Shown here in pieces: positions 25,532 through 34,331 of a stretch of 64,000 nt of DNA. Where the stretch lies: contig JAPSLO010000015.1 of the NCBI GenBank assembly GCA_031180725.1, positions 82,078 through 146,077 on the forward strand, given 5' to 3'. A program made the translations under genes and the position numbers. The stretch comes from Roseomonas sp. Lineage in GTDB: Bacteria; Pseudomonadota; Alphaproteobacteria; Acetobacterales; Acetobacteraceae. A model generated the notes under the pieces. The model saw nothing but the letters and a program-made list of their open reading frames with translations. It made no database searches and was not told the origin of the DNA. Every line of letters starts with the position of its first letter. Positions within the stretch are counted from its first letter, which is position 1.

Positions 25532-26548
25532 ATGCTGCAGACCGCCACCCCGATGCTGCGCCGCTTCTGGTACCCGGTCATGCCGGTCAGCCACCTGAAG
25601 AACGGCCCCAGGCCTTTCACCCTGCTGGGCCAGAACATCGTGCTGTGGCTGGATGGCGAGGGGAAGCCGGCCGCCCTGGACGACCGCTGCTGCCACCGCA
25701 CGGCGAAACTCTCCAAGGGCTTCTACAGCAATGGATGGCTGGCCTGCGGCTATCACGGCTGGGAATTCGGCGCCGATGGCCGCGTGATGCGCGTGCCGCA
25801 GCGGCCGGTGGACCGCCAGGGCGCCACCAACATGCGCGTGCCTTCCTATCGCGCCGAAGCCCGCTATGGCTATGTCTGGGTCGCGCTGGAGGAACCGCTG
25901 TTCGACATCCCCGTCTTCGAGGAAGAGGCGGAAGGGCTGCGGCGCATCGACGAGTTCTACGAGGTGTGGAGCTGCGCCGGCCTGCGGGTGATGGAGAACA
26001 GCTTCGACAACGCGCATTTCGCCTTCGTCCACCGCGCCAGCTTTGGCGACCAGGGGCACCCGGAACCTGCGAAGCTGGAAGTGGAGGAATATGACGACGG
26101 CTTCCTGATGATCACCGAGGTCCCGGTGCGGAACCCGGAGATCCAGAAGAAGGTGCTGCGGATGGAAAGCGACACCACCGTGCGCATGATGCGCGGCCGC
26201 TGGTACATGCCCTTTTTGCGCAAGCTGCGCATCCGCTACCCGAACGGGCTGAGCCATTCCATCGTCACCGGCGCCACGCCGATCGACGACAGATCCTGCC
26301 AGATCGTGCAGTTCGTCTACCGCAACGACACGGAGGCAGATGCCAGAGCCGAGGACATCATCGCCTTCGACCGCCAGGTGACCGAAGAAGATCGCGAGAT
26401 CCTGGAAAGCACGGATTTCGACGTGCCGCTGGACCAGGCGGGCATGGAAATGAACATGCCGAGCGACCGGCCGGGCGTGTTGATGCGGCGGATGCTGCTG
26501 AAGCTGTTCCAGCAGCAGACGGCGCAGGTGAAGCAGGCGGCGGAGTAG
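25532..26548 (+). CDS. Rieske 2Fe-2S aromatic ring-hydroxylating oxygenase, alpha-type subunit
   Basis: A 338-residue single-polypeptide Rieske oxygenase. The Rieske cluster ligands are Cys53-x-His55 and Cys72-x2-His75 (CGYHGW), and the mononuclear iron site is ENSFDNAHFAFVH with His162 and His167. It would use a separate reductase, which is not adjacent. It looks like the vanillate/phenoxybenzoate/choline-type single-component oxygenases, which demethylate or hydroxylate aromatic or N-methyl compounds. ATG at 25532 follows AAGGAG. It is divergent from creatininase; a convergent terminator follows. Confidence 0.9.
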   Translation: MLQTATPMLRRFWYPVMPVSHLKNGPRPFTLLGQNIVLWLDGEGKPAALDDRCCHRTAKLSKGFYSNGWLACGYHGWEFGADGRVMRVPQRPVDRQGATNMRVPSYRAEARYGYVWVALEEPLFDIPVFEEEAEGLRRIDEFYEVWSCAGLRVMENSFDNAHFAFVHRASFGDQGHPEPAKLEVEEYDDGFLMITEVPVRNPEIQKKVLRMESDTTVRMMRGRWYMPFLRKLRIRYPNGLSHSIVTGATPIDDRSCQIVQFVYRNDTEADARAEDIIAFDRQVTEEDREILESTDFDVPLDQAGMEMNMPSDRPGVLMRRMLLKLFQQQTAQVKQAAE

Positions 26549-26566
26549 GGGCTTTCCCTGCGCCGG

Positions 26567-26604
26567 CTATTTCCCCTCCCGCGCGAGCGGGGGAGGGGAA
26601 ATAG
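26567..26604. terminator. bidirectional terminator hairpin
   Basis: A perfect 14-base-pair stem (CTATTTCCCCTCCC at 26567-26580 with its complement at 26591-26604) with a 10-base loop lies between convergent genes. On each strand the stem ends with an A/T-containing arm. Confidence 0.75.
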
Positions 26605-26625
26605 CGCAAGAAGGCCAGGCGGCGC

Positions 26626-28059
26626 TTACAGCCCCGCCTGCGTCACGAACTTCGTGTTCAGATAGGCCTCGATCGCCTCGGACCCGCCTTCCGAGCCATA
26701 GCCGCTGTCCTTCACGCCGCCGAAGGGCACTTCTGGCAGGGCAAGGCCGAGGTGGTTGATGGTCATCATGCCCGTCTCCACCTTCGCCGCCACCGCATTC
26801 GCGGTCTTGGCGCTGCGGGTGAAGGCATAGGCGGCCAAGCCAAAGGGCAGGCGGTTCGCTTCCGTCACCACCTCATCCAGATCCTTGAAGGGCGCGATCA
26901 TGGCGACGGGGCCGAAGGGCTCCTCGTTCATCATGCGGGCCTCCTTGCTGACGCCCGTCAGCACCGTCGGCTGGTAGAAATACCCCTTGTTGCCGATGCG
27001 TTCGCCGCCGACATGCAGCTCGGCGCCGCGCTGGCGGGCATCCGCCACCAGGCCCTCGATCCAGGGGACGCGGCGGTCATGCGCCAGCGGGCCCATCTGC
27101 GTGCCCTCGGCCAGGCCGTCGCCCACCTTCACGGCTTTCGCCGCGGCCGTGAACTTCTGCACGAATGGCTCATACAGCCCTTCCTGCACCAGGAACCGCG
27201 TCGGAGAGACGCAGACCTGGCCGGCATTGCGGAACTTCGCCGCAGCCAGCGTCTTCGCCGCCAGTTCCACATCCGCGTCGTCGAAGACGATGGCCGGCGC
27301 ATGGCCGCCGAGCTCCATCGTCACCCGCTTCATGTGCTGGCCCGCCAGCGCCGCCAGATGCTTGCCCACGGGGGTGGAGCCCGTGAAGGTCACCTTGCGG
27401 ATGACGGGGTGCGGGATGAGGTATTCGCTGATCTCGGCCGGCACGCCATAGACCAGGTTCGCCACGCCCGGCGGCAGGCCGGCATCGGCGAAGGCGCGGA
27501 TCAGCTCGGCGGGGCTCGCCGGCGTCTCCTCCGGCGCCTTCACGATGATGGAGCAACCGGTGGCGACGGCGGCCGAGAGCTTGCGCACCACCTGGTTGAT
27601 CGGGAAGTTCCAGGGCGTGAAGGCGGCGACGGGGCCGACCGGCTCCTTCACCACGAGCTGGTAGATGCCCTCACCGCGAGCCGGAACAACGCGGCCATAG
27701 GCACGGCGGGCTTCCTCGGCGAACCAGTCGATGATGTCGGCGGCCGCCAGCGTCTCCATCTTCGCCTCGGCCAGGGGCTTGCCCTGCTCCAGCGTCATCA
27801 GCCGCGCGACGGTATCGGCGCGGGACCGCAGGATATCGGCTGCCTTGCGCATCAGCTTGGAGCGGTCGAAGGCGGCGACCTTCTTCCAGGTCTCGAAGCC
27901 CTTCGCCGCGGCTTCCAGCGCCTCGTCCAGGTCGTCCTTGCCGGCATGGGCAACGGTGCCGATCACTTCCTCGGTGGCGGGGTTGATCACCGGCAGCGTC
28001 CGGCCGCCGCGCGCCGGGCGCCAGCTGCCCGCGATGAAGAGCTGGGTATCAGGATACAT
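26626..28059 (-). CDS. NAD(P)-dependent succinate-semialdehyde dehydrogenase-type aldehyde dehydrogenase
   Basis: A 477-residue aldehyde dehydrogenase. The catalytic pieces are present: [12 protein letters not shown], cofactor region [11 protein letters not shown], the glutamate motif [11 protein letters not shown], and the nucleophile in [13 protein letters not shown]. The C-terminal [21 protein letters not shown] is typical of succinate-semialdehyde and related dehydrogenases (GabD-like). The ATG at 28059 follows AGGAGG by about ten bases. The exact aldehyde is uncertain: succinate semialdehyde, glutarate semialdehyde and 2-oxoglutarate semialdehyde enzymes share these motifs. Confidence 0.88.
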   Translation of the reverse strand: MYPDTQLFIAGSWRPARGGRTLPVINPATEEVIGTVAHAGKDDLDEALEAAAKGFETWKKVAAFDRSKLMRKAADILRSRADTVARLMTLEQGKPLAEAKMETLAAADIIDWFAEEARRAYGRVVPARGEGIYQLVVKEPVGPVAAFTPWNFPINQVVRKLSAAVATGCSIIVKAPEETPASPAELIRAFADAGLPPGVANLVYGVPAEISEYLIPHPVIRKVTFTGSTPVGKHLAALAGQHMKRVTMELGGHAPAIVFDDADVELAAKTLAAAKFRNAGQVCVSPTRFLVQEGLYEPFVQKFTAAAKAVKVGDGLAEGTQMGPLAHDRRVPWIEGLVADARQRGAELHVGGERIGNKGYFYQPTVLTGVSKEARMMNEEPFGPVAMIAPFKDLDEVVTEANRLPFGLAAYAFTRSAKTANAVAAKVETGMMTINHLGLALPEVPFGGVKDSGYGSEGGSEAIEAYLNTKFVTQAGL

Positions 28060-28202
28060 CTTCGCTTTTCCTCCTGGCGGGTCGCCGCGCGGACACTCGC
28101 ACGGCCGCAAGGCAAGGGGAACCACCGGGACCCCCGGGGCGGTCGGGCGTCAGGTAGGGGGCGGCGGGCCGGGACGCAACCGGGCCTCCCCCCGCGCCGG
28201 GC

Positions 28203-29234
28203 CTAGCTGTTCGGCCCGCGCTCCATGGCATAGGGCTGCCACCGTGCCAGCCCCGATCCCGGCAGCACAGTGGGGTTCACGCAGCTCATCGGCCAGCGGC
28301 CGGAGAGCACGAGTGCCATTTCCTGCCCGGCCCGCCGCTTGCGCGCCTGGTCGAAGCGCGCCGAGGCCGAGGCGTTGTGGGGCGAGAGGATGACATGCGG
28401 CATCAGCAGCAGAGGGTTGTCCGGCGCCGGTGGCTCCACCTCGAACACGTCGAGACCGGCGCCGGCAATGGTGCCGTCCTTCAGCGCCGTGATCAGCGCC
28501 GCCTCGTTCACCGTCGGGCCGCGCCCGGTATTGATAAAGATGGCGCTGCGCTTCATCCGCGCGAACTGCCTGGCGCCCATCATCTTCCGCGTCTCCGCCG
28601 TGTCCGGCGCATGCATGGAGACGAAGTCGGACTGGCTCAGCACCTCGTCCAGGCTCGCCGGCAGCACACCCAGTGCGGACATGGTCAGCTCGTCCACATA
28701 GGGGTCATAGGCCATCATGCGCAGCCCGAAAGCCGCGGCGCGCTTCGCCACCAGTCGCGCGACGCGGCCGAACGCGATGAAGCCCAGTGTGGAACCCATC
28801 AAACGCGGGAACTGATAGAGCTGCGGCCGGCCCTCCGCCCAGCGCCCCTCGCGTACCATGCGGTCCTGCTCGATGCAGCGGCGATGGGTGGCCAGGATCA
28901 GCATCATCGCATGGTCCGCTACCTCCTCGATGAAGGTGTCGGGGCAGTTGGTGACGGGGATGCCCTTCGCGGTCGCCGCGGCGACATCCACATAGTCCAC
29001 GCCGACCGTGGCGCAGGTGATGACCTTGGCCTTGGTCAGCGCCTGGATCATCGGGGCGGTGAACTTGATGCCCTTGGCATAGACCGCGTCGGCCTCGGGC
29101 GCGGCGTCGATGAAGGCCTCGGCCTCTGGCGCGCATTCCACGATCTCGGCGCCGAGCCGCTCCAGCGCCTCCATCTCCAGCGCATAGCCGCCGGCGGCGC
29201 CGACGGAAGGTGTCAGGATGCGCGGCTTGCCCAT
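28203..29234 (-). CDS. D-isomer-specific 2-hydroxyacid dehydrogenase family protein
   Basis: A 343-residue NAD(P)-dependent dehydrogenase of the phosphoglycerate dehydrogenase-like family. The catalytic triad is visible as Arg in INTGRGPTVNE, Glu in GLDVFEVEPP and His in LSPHNASASA. The dinucleotide region is unusual: LMGSTLGFIAFGRVARLVA replaces the common GxGxxG with GFIAFGRVA. The ATG at 29234 follows GGGGGAAACG; a TTG four codons earlier is less likely. It is divergent from the SDR gene across 75 bases. Substrate unknown. Confidence 0.87.
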   Translation of the reverse strand: MGKPRILTPSVGAAGGYALEMEALERLGAEIVECAPEAEAFIDAAPEADAVYAKGIKFTAPMIQALTKAKVITCATVGVDYVDVAAATAKGIPVTNCPDTFIEEVADHAMMLILATHRRCIEQDRMVREGRWAEGRPQLYQFPRLMGSTLGFIAFGRVARLVAKRAAAFGLRMMAYDPYVDELTMSALGVLPASLDEVLSQSDFVSMHAPDTAETRKMMGARQFARMKRSAIFINTGRGPTVNEAALITALKDGTIAGAGLDVFEVEPPAPDNPLLLMPHVILSPHNASASARFDQARKRRAGQEMALVLSGRWPMSCVNPTVLPGSGLARWQPYAMERGPNS

Positions 29235-29309
29235 CGTTTCCCCCAACCTGGTTTGTCGCGACGCGACGTTGCTCTACGCTTCGCGCACCGACAAGGGGAG
29301 GATGCGCAG

Positions 29310-30071
29310 ATGGCACGGCTTTCCGGCAAACTGGCCTGGGTGACGGGCGCCGGCAGCGGCATCGGGGAGGCCGCGGCCCTGAAACTGGCCGAGGAAGGCG
29401 CGGCGCTGGTGCTGACCGGCCGCCGCAGGGCGCCGCTGGAGGGTGTGGCGGACCGCATCCGGGCGGCTGGCGGCACGGCGGAGGTCCAGCCCGCCGACCT
29501 GATGGATGCCGCGCAGGTGAAGGCGGTGGGCGAATTCATCGGCCAGCGCTTCGGCCGGCTGGACATCCTGGTGAACAATGCCGGGCTGAACATTCTGCCG
29601 CGCCGCTGGGCGGTGCTGAGCCCGGAGGGCGTGGATGAGCTGGTGCGTGGCAATCTCTCCTCGGCCTTCTACTGCGTCACGGTCGCGCTGCCCTTCATGC
29701 GGGCGCAGAAGGATGGCGTGCTGATCCACACCGCCAGCATGGCGGGCCGCATCGTCTCGCCGCTGAGTGGCCCGGGCTACACCGCCGCCAAGCATGGCGT
29801 GGTGGCAATGAGCCACACCATCAACATGGAGGAATGCGTCAACGGCATCCGCAGCTGCGTGATCTGCCCCGGCGAGGTCGCGACCCCGATCCTGGACAAG
29901 CGCCCGAACCCGGTCAGCGCGGAGGATCGCGCGAAGATGGTGCAGAGCGAGGATGTCGGCGACCTCGTGCGCTATGTCGCGTGCCTGCCGCCGCATGTCA
30001 CGCTGAACGAGGTCTGGATCACGCCGACCTGGAACCGCAGCTATGTGGCGCAGATGGAGCGGAAACTTTAG
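29310..30071 (+). CDS. SDR-family oxidoreductase
   Basis: A 253-residue short-chain dehydrogenase. Cofactor motif TGAGSGIG at residues 12-19, an Arg at the end of the second strand (TGRRR) suggesting NADP preference, NNAG, the catalytic Ser in HTASMAGR, and Y-x3-K in YTAAKHG are all intact. Ribosome site GGGGAGG precedes the ATG at 29310. It diverges from the 2-hydroxyacid dehydrogenase and is followed by a gene-poor stretch. Substrate unknown. Confidence 0.9.
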   Translation: MARLSGKLAWVTGAGSGIGEAAALKLAEEGAALVLTGRRRAPLEGVADRIRAAGGTAEVQPADLMDAAQVKAVGEFIGQRFGRLDILVNNAGLNILPRRWAVLSPEGVDELVRGNLSSAFYCVTVALPFMRAQKDGVLIHTASMAGRIVSPLSGPGYTAAKHGVVAMSHTINMEECVNGIRSCVICPGEVATPILDKRPNPVSAEDRAKMVQSEDVGDLVRYVACLPPHVTLNEVWITPTWNRSYVAQMERKL

Positions 30072-30879
30072 CGGGGCTGCCGGAACGGGCCCATGACGAA
30101 GGGCCAGCCGGTTGGCCCGGCTTATTGAATTCATCGATCCGGATCACCATGCTTCGACAAGTATGCGTTCGCTTATGGTCCATCGCCGACGTTTCCTGCT
30201 GCATGCGGGAAGCCTGATCGCGGGCCACTAGCCCCGGGACCGGCGCGCCTTTCTGGTCCCGGGGAGTCCAACCAGAGGCCAGTCATTCAGTTCGAGGCAA
30301 GAAGCGGCACACTGCGTGTCCGAAGGATTGCCCGTGATCCTGGCGATCCCAACCTGGCTTTCCGCGGAGATGCAGCCGCTGCCCTGGCGCGGATCTGCCA
30401 CGCCTGCGAGACGGCCCTGCCGCCCTGACAGACGCCAGGCCCGGCCCACGATTGAAGGGCCGTGCTCTTACGGCGGGATATTGGGAGGTTTGGGCGCCTT
30501 GCCAGCTTGTGGCCCAGCCGCTCCGTCCAGGAGGCGCTGCCGGCGAAGCTTCGGAGTGCGTGGATCGCTTTCTCTGTCGAAGACAGGCCGGCGGAGGCTC
30601 GCGAGCTGGTCTTGCCGCCGCATGGCTCTCCGGCCCGCCGGACCCTGCCGGTGACCGCCCCGCATGGCCCGGCACTCATTATCGCCTGGCAGCACGACGC
30701 GGTGGAGAGACTGCGCTGCTCGCCGTCACCACCCTGGGGGCGGGCCCCCGCAGGAATGCCACGCAGGACGGACTGGCCCCTGCGCCTGGGCGATGCCTAA
30801 GATCCGTGCAGCGCGGCTGCCGCCCGCGCCATCACTCATCTGCGCCCGCCTGGCGGGCGCATTGAAAAGGAAGAAGACC
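30072..30879. other. 808-base gene-poor region
   Basis: No convincing gene is visible; several overlapping open frames have no recognisable protein. Contents seen are: a locally AT-richer patch around 30120-30180; an 18-codon stretch at 30175-30231 reading like the start of a twin-arginine signal (HRRRFLLHAGSLIAG) and then stopping; a perfect inverted repeat at 30232-30264; and a GC-rich hairpin at 30842-30860 in the rnk leader. It may be decayed DNA. Confidence 0.55.
30232..30264. repeat. perfect 10-bp inverted repeat, 13-base loop
   Basis: CCCCGGGACC (30232-30241) and its exact complement at 30255-30264 flank a 13-base loop. It follows a short reading frame and has no T-run, so terminator, regulator site or remnant element are all possible. 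Confidence 0.6.
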
Positions 30880-31329
30880 ATGACTGCCACGAACCCGGGG
30901 CCTTCCACCAACCCCGCCGCCAGAGCCATCCCGCCGCCGATCACCCTCTGCAGCGCCGATGAGGAACGCCTCTCGAGTCTGGCTACTGCGGCGGCGCAGC
31001 GCAGCCCTGAAGTCGCCAGGAGGCTGCTGGAGGAAATCGACCGCGCGCGGCTGCTGCCGCCTGAAGAGATGCCCGCGAACGTGGTCGCCATGCACGCCCA
31101 TGTCGAATACCGCGACGAGGCGACGGGCGCCACGCAGCGCGTTCAGCTAGTCTATCCGCACGAGGCCGATATCGCCCGGGGCCGAATCTCCGTGCTGACC
31201 CTGGTCGGCGCGGGGCTAATCGGACTGGCGGAAGGTCAGTCCATCCTGTGGCCAACCCAGGACGGGCGCGAGCGCGTCCTGACGGTGCTGCGCGTTTCGC
31301 GGGAGGCTTTCACGCCGCCGGCGGGCTGA
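30880..31329 (+). CDS. rnk: nucleoside diphosphate kinase regulator, GreA/GreB C-terminal domain family
   Basis: A 149-residue Rnk-type protein. An N-terminal helical coiled-coil part (residues about 20-65) precedes the GreA/GreB C-terminal FKBP-like domain, recognisable from NVVAMHAHVEYRDEATGATQRVQLVYPHEADIARGRISVLTLVGAGLIGLAEGQSI. Rnk proteins bind RNA polymerase secondary channel regions but lack the Gre catalytic acidic tip. The ATG at 30880 follows AAGGAAGAAG; a hairpin (30842-30860) sits just upstream in the leader. It is monocistronic with a terminator downstream. Confidence 0.88.
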   Translation: MTATNPGPSTNPAARAIPPPITLCSADEERLSSLATAAAQRSPEVARRLLEEIDRARLLPPEEMPANVVAMHAHVEYRDEATGATQRVQLVYPHEADIARGRISVLTLVGAGLIGLAEGQSILWPTQDGRERVLTVLRVSREAFTPPAG

Positions 31330-31367
31330 GCCAGGCCGCGTCAGTCGGTCGAAATCCATGGGCACGC

Positions 31368-31403
31368 AAAGGGCCTGGGATGCCGTCGCACCCCGGGCCC
31401 TTT
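31368..31403 (+). terminator. rnk terminator
   Basis: An almost perfect stem, AAAGGGCCTGGG (31368-31379) with CCCCGGGCCCTTT (31391-31403), with an 11-base loop lies 40 bases after the rnk stop codon. The stem ends in TTT, a short form of an intrinsic terminator. Confidence 0.6.
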
Positions 31404-31414
31404 CGCCATCCGTT

Positions 31415-31451
31415 CCTACCCCTTCACCGCACCGGTGAGGGAGGAGACGTA
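31415..31451. repeat. 37-bp direct repeat, left copy (remnant of a sugar ABC permease 3' end)
   Basis: Matches 33417-33453 in 35 of 37 positions. On the minus strand it encodes the permease ending YVSSLTGAVKG and stop, almost the same C-terminus as the intact permease gene 2 kb away. No further permease sequence follows it, so it is an isolated gene tail. Confidence 0.75.
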
Positions 31452-31523
31452 TGGCGGGCTGGCTGGGGCGCCTAGCGCCGGCAGCAGCCTTGCCAAGGAA
31501 TGCGCGCCTGGCAGCCTCGCTCC

Positions 31524-32918
31524 TCAGACCACCTCGGCGAAGGCCGTCGGCGGTTTCGTCAGGACATCGGCTACGGCCCGCAGCGCGCCACGCAGCGCCT
31601 GGCGGCTGCGCGCCGCGCCCAGCGAGATCCGCACCGCCCCCGGCGGTGGCTGCGCAGGGTCGACTGCGAAGGCATCACTTGGCACAACAGCCAGGCCGCG
31701 ACGACGCAGATCGACAGCGAAATGCAGCCGGTCCCAGCGCGCAGGCAGTCGCAGCCACAGATGCAGCCCCTCCGGATGCGCGGTGAAGCTGCCTTCCGGC
31801 AGCTCGGCCCGGGCAATGGCCTGGCGCGCGGCAGCTTCCCGCCGGATCGCGGCGAGCACCGTCGTTGCTGTGCCGTCCCGCACCCAGCCTGTCGCCAGAC
31901 CCGCCAGCAGTGGCGAGGCCATCAGCACGGAGGCGCGAAGCGAAGCGGCGATCTGCGCGGCGGCCTCGGCATCCGGTGCCACCAGCGCCGCCACGCGCAG
32001 CGCCGGGGAGATCACCTTGGACAGGGTGGCGATATGAAACACCCGCTCTGGGGCCAGGGTGGCCAGGGCAGGCAGCGGGGCGGAAGGCAGCAGCCCATAG
32101 GCATCGTCCTCGATGACCCAGAGCCCATGCCGGCGGGCAATGTCGGCGATAGCCTGCCGCCGCGCTTTCGGCATGGTGACGGCCAGCGGGTTGTGGATGG
32201 TCGGAATCACCGCCAGCGCCTTTGGTTGCGCGTTGCGGCAGGCTGCGTCCACCGCATCGGGCAGCAGCCCTTCCTGATCCGAGGGCAGGCCCACAAGCCG
32301 GATCCCGAGCTGCGCTGCCGCCCCGCGCAGCCCGGGATAGGTGAGCGAATCGGCCAGCACCACCTCGCCCGGCGCGGCCAGGTGATGCAGCGTGGCGGCG
32401 AGGGCGGGCTGCGCGCCGGGGCAGAGCAGGAGGCGAGCCGGATCCGGATCGCCGAGCGTTGGCCGTAGCCAAGCCGCCAGCGCCGCGCGTTCCTCCGCAC
32501 TGCCCGCTCCGCTGCGATAGGTGAGCAGCTCTGCAGGGTCCTGCATGGCCATCAGCGCCGCGACACCTTGCTGCAGCAGGGTGGGGAAGGGCAGGTCGGG
32601 CGGCAGGGGGGGCAGGTTCATGCCCAGATCCACCGGCCCTTCCGCGGCGGGGACCGGCGCCGCCTGCGCCGCCCGCCGGACGAAGGTGCCGCGGCCCACG
32701 GTCGCGTCCAGCAATCCGCGCTTCCGGGCTTCGGCATAGGCACGCGTCACGGTGGTCAGGTCCACGCCCAGCGCTTCCGCCATGGCGCGATGGGTTGGCA
32801 GGCGGGCGCCGGGCGGCAGCTCGCCCCTTGCTACGGCCGTGCCGATGGCCTCGGCGATCGCCAGGTAGATCGGCCCCTCCTGGCCCGTTAGCCGTGGCAT
32901 CCATGCCCCGTCCTGCAT
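31524..32918 (-). CDS. MocR-type transcriptional regulator (GntR HTH fused to aminotransferase fold)
   Basis: A 464-residue PdxR/MocR-family protein. The N-terminal GntR winged helix (residues about 8-80) reads GPIYLAIAEAIGTAVARGELPPGARLPTHRAMAEALGVDLTTVTRAYAEARKRGLL. The rest is a fold-type I aminotransferase-like domain with IPTIHNPLAVTM and the probable pyridoxal-phosphate lysine in IATLSKVISPALR. Such proteins sense pyridoxal phosphate or an amino compound through it. The ATG at 32918 precedes the HTH; no strong ribosome site. It is divergent from the DUF983 gene, with a direct repeat between them that suits MocR binding. Confidence 0.9.
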   Translation of the reverse strand: MQDGAWMPRLTGQEGPIYLAIAEAIGTAVARGELPPGARLPTHRAMAEALGVDLTTVTRAYAEARKRGLLDATVGRGTFVRRAAQAAPVPAAEGPVDLGMNLPPLPPDLPFPTLLQQGVAALMAMQDPAELLTYRSGAGSAEERAALAAWLRPTLGDPDPARLLLCPGAQPALAATLHHLAAPGEVVLADSLTYPGLRGAAAQLGIRLVGLPSDQEGLLPDAVDAACRNAQPKALAVIPTIHNPLAVTMPKARRQAIADIARRHGLWVIEDDAYGLLPSAPLPALATLAPERVFHIATLSKVISPALRVAALVAPDAEAAAQIAASLRASVLMASPLLAGLATGWVRDGTATTVLAAIRREAAARQAIARAELPEGSFTAHPEGLHLWLRLPARWDRLHFAVDLRRRGLAVVPSDAFAVDPAQPPPGAVRISLGAARSRQALRGALRAVADVLTKPPTAFAEVV

Positions 32919-32977
32919 GTCCGGCTCACCCTTGCGGTCAATCCATGCAATCCATATATTCGCCAGCGCCCGGCAAG

Positions 32978-33006
32978 ATTGTATGTATGTCGAGGTCCAT
33001 TGTATG
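32978..33006. promoter_or_regulatory. candidate MocR operator: direct repeat ATTGTATG, 21-bp period
   Basis: ATTGTATG occurs at 32978-32985 and again at 32999-33006, exactly 21 bases (two DNA turns) apart, in the 119-base divergent region. MocR/PdxR proteins are known to bind direct repeats on one face of DNA. The motif is AT-rich against a very GC-rich background. Binding is inferred. Confidence 0.5.
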
Positions 33007-33037
33007 GCAAGGGGCCGCATCGCGGCTGGAGGAGCCG

Positions 33038-33409
33038 ATGACCGAAACATCGCGGATTGGGTTGGGCCTGCGCCGGGGTTTCAGCCTGCGCTGCCCGCAT
33101 TGCGGCGAGGGCCGGCTCTTCGCGCGCTTCCTGAAGGTGCAGGAACAGTGCGAGGCCTGCGGACATGACAACGCCGTCTACCCGTCCGACGACGCACCGC
33201 CCTATCTGACCCTGGTGGTGGTGGGCCATGTGATCCTGCCCTTCATGTTCTGGGCGGATCGCGCCTGGTCCCCGGCGCTGTGGCTGCAATTCGCCATCTG
33301 GCTGCCGTTGGTCGCAGCCGTGACAGTGGCGATGCTGCCCTTCATGAAGGGTGCCGTGATCGGCTTTGCATGGGCCACCGGCGTGACCCGCGCAGGGTCA
33401 CGCCAGTAG
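33038..33409 (+). CDS. DUF983 membrane protein
   Basis: A 123-residue DUF983 protein. The N-terminal half has the family zinc-ribbon-like pair RCPHCGEGRLF and CEACGHDN, followed by DDAPPYLT and two membrane segments (about residues 55-75 and 85-110). Function is unknown; members often lie near cytochrome oxidase genes, which is not the case here. Ribosome site GGAGG precedes the ATG at 33038. Its regulator may be the divergent MocR protein. Confidence 0.9.
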   Translation: MTETSRIGLGLRRGFSLRCPHCGEGRLFARFLKVQEQCEACGHDNAVYPSDDAPPYLTLVVVGHVILPFMFWADRAWSPALWLQFAIWLPLVAAVTVAMLPFMKGAVIGFAWATGVTRAGSRQ

Positions 33410-33416
33410 GGCAGCA

Positions 33417-33453
33417 CCTACTCCTTCACCGCGCCGGTGAGGGAGGAGACGTA
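33417..33453. repeat. 37-bp direct repeat, right copy (inside permease 3' end)
   Basis: Partner of 31415-31451 (two mismatches, 2002 bases apart). Here it is the genuine end of the sugar ABC permease gene. The two copies bracket the MocR/DUF983 block. Confidence 0.75.
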
Positions 33454-34320
33454 ATAGTCTACGAAGAAGGAATAGAAGATCGCCACGGGCAGGGAGCCCA
33501 GCAGGCTGCCCGCCATCAGTGCCCCCCACTGGTACACGTCGCCCGTCACGAGCTCTGTCAAGATGGCCACGGGCACGGTCTTGTTCTCGCTGCTCTGGAT
33601 GAAGGCCAGCGCGTAGATGAACTCGTTCCAGGAGAGGGTGAAGCTGAAGATGCCGGCCGAGATCAGGCCGGGCACGGCCAGCGGCAGGGTAATCTGCCGC
33701 AGGATCTGAAGGCGCGTCGCCCCGTCGATCAGCGCGCATTCCTCCAGCTCGTACGGGATGGACTTGAAGTAGCCGATCAGCAGCCAGGTGCAGAAAGGCA
33801 CCAGGAAGGTCGGATAGACCAGGATCAGCGCGAATGGCGTGTCGAACAGCCCAAGCTGGACCACCATCGTGGCCAGCGGGATGAACAGGATCGAAGGTGG
33901 GACCAGATAGGCCAGGTAGATCGCCAGCCCCACATACTGGCTGCCCCGGAAGCGCAGCCGCTGGATCGCATAGGCCGCCAATGTGCTGGCCACCAGCGAC
34001 AGAAAGGTGGAGGCAATGGCCACCAGCATCGTGGTCCACAGCCAGCGCGGATAGGCCGTGTTGAACAGCAAGTGGTAGATGTGGTCCAGCGTGGGAGAGC
34101 TGATCCAGAACGGGTTGAAGCGCTGGAAGTCGTAGAGTTCCGCGTTCGGTTTGAAGGCGGTGACCGCCATCCAATAGAACGGGAACAGCAGAATGATCAC
34201 GAAGCACGCCAGCGGCAGGTAAAGCACCACCACGCGCCGGGCCTTGCTGTCCCAGGCCATGGTCTCTGGCGCGGCGCTGGCCGTGTTGGTGTTGCCGGGG
34301 GATGCGGCGACGTCGGACAT
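33418..34320 (-). CDS. carbohydrate ABC transporter permease, MalG type
   Basis: A 300-residue inner-membrane permease with six predicted membrane helices starting at VVLYLPLACFVIILLFPFYW. The EAA loop that contacts the ATPase reads LEECALIDGATRLQILRQITLPLAVPGL. The C-terminus YYVSSLTGAVKE is standard for the family. The ATG at 34320 gives a short cytoplasmic N-terminus. It follows the MalF-type permease by 11 bases and is the last gene of a four-gene transporter operon. The sugar or sugar alcohol carried is not known. Confidence 0.93.
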   Translation of the reverse strand: MSDVAASPGNTNTASAAPETMAWDSKARRVVVLYLPLACFVIILLFPFYWMAVTAFKPNAELYDFQRFNPFWISSPTLDHIYHLLFNTAYPRWLWTTMLVAIASTFLSLVASTLAAYAIQRLRFRGSQYVGLAIYLAYLVPPSILFIPLATMVVQLGLFDTPFALILVYPTFLVPFCTWLLIGYFKSIPYELEECALIDGATRLQILRQITLPLAVPGLISAGIFSFTLSWNEFIYALAFIQSSENKTVPVAILTELVTGDVYQWGALMAGSLLGSLPVAIFYSFFVDYYVSSLTGAVKE

Positions 34321-34331
34321 CTGCGGGGCCC

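Noticed and set aside
24452..26257. 601-codon minus-strand frame covering creatininase and the Rieske gene
   Set aside because: Composed of shadow translation of both real genes; the in-frame creatininase and plus-strand Rieske motifs settle the issue.
30452..30865. Overlapping frames of 112-137 codons in the gene-poor region
   Set aside because: Frames on both strands are equally long, have no ribosome site and no recognisable motif.
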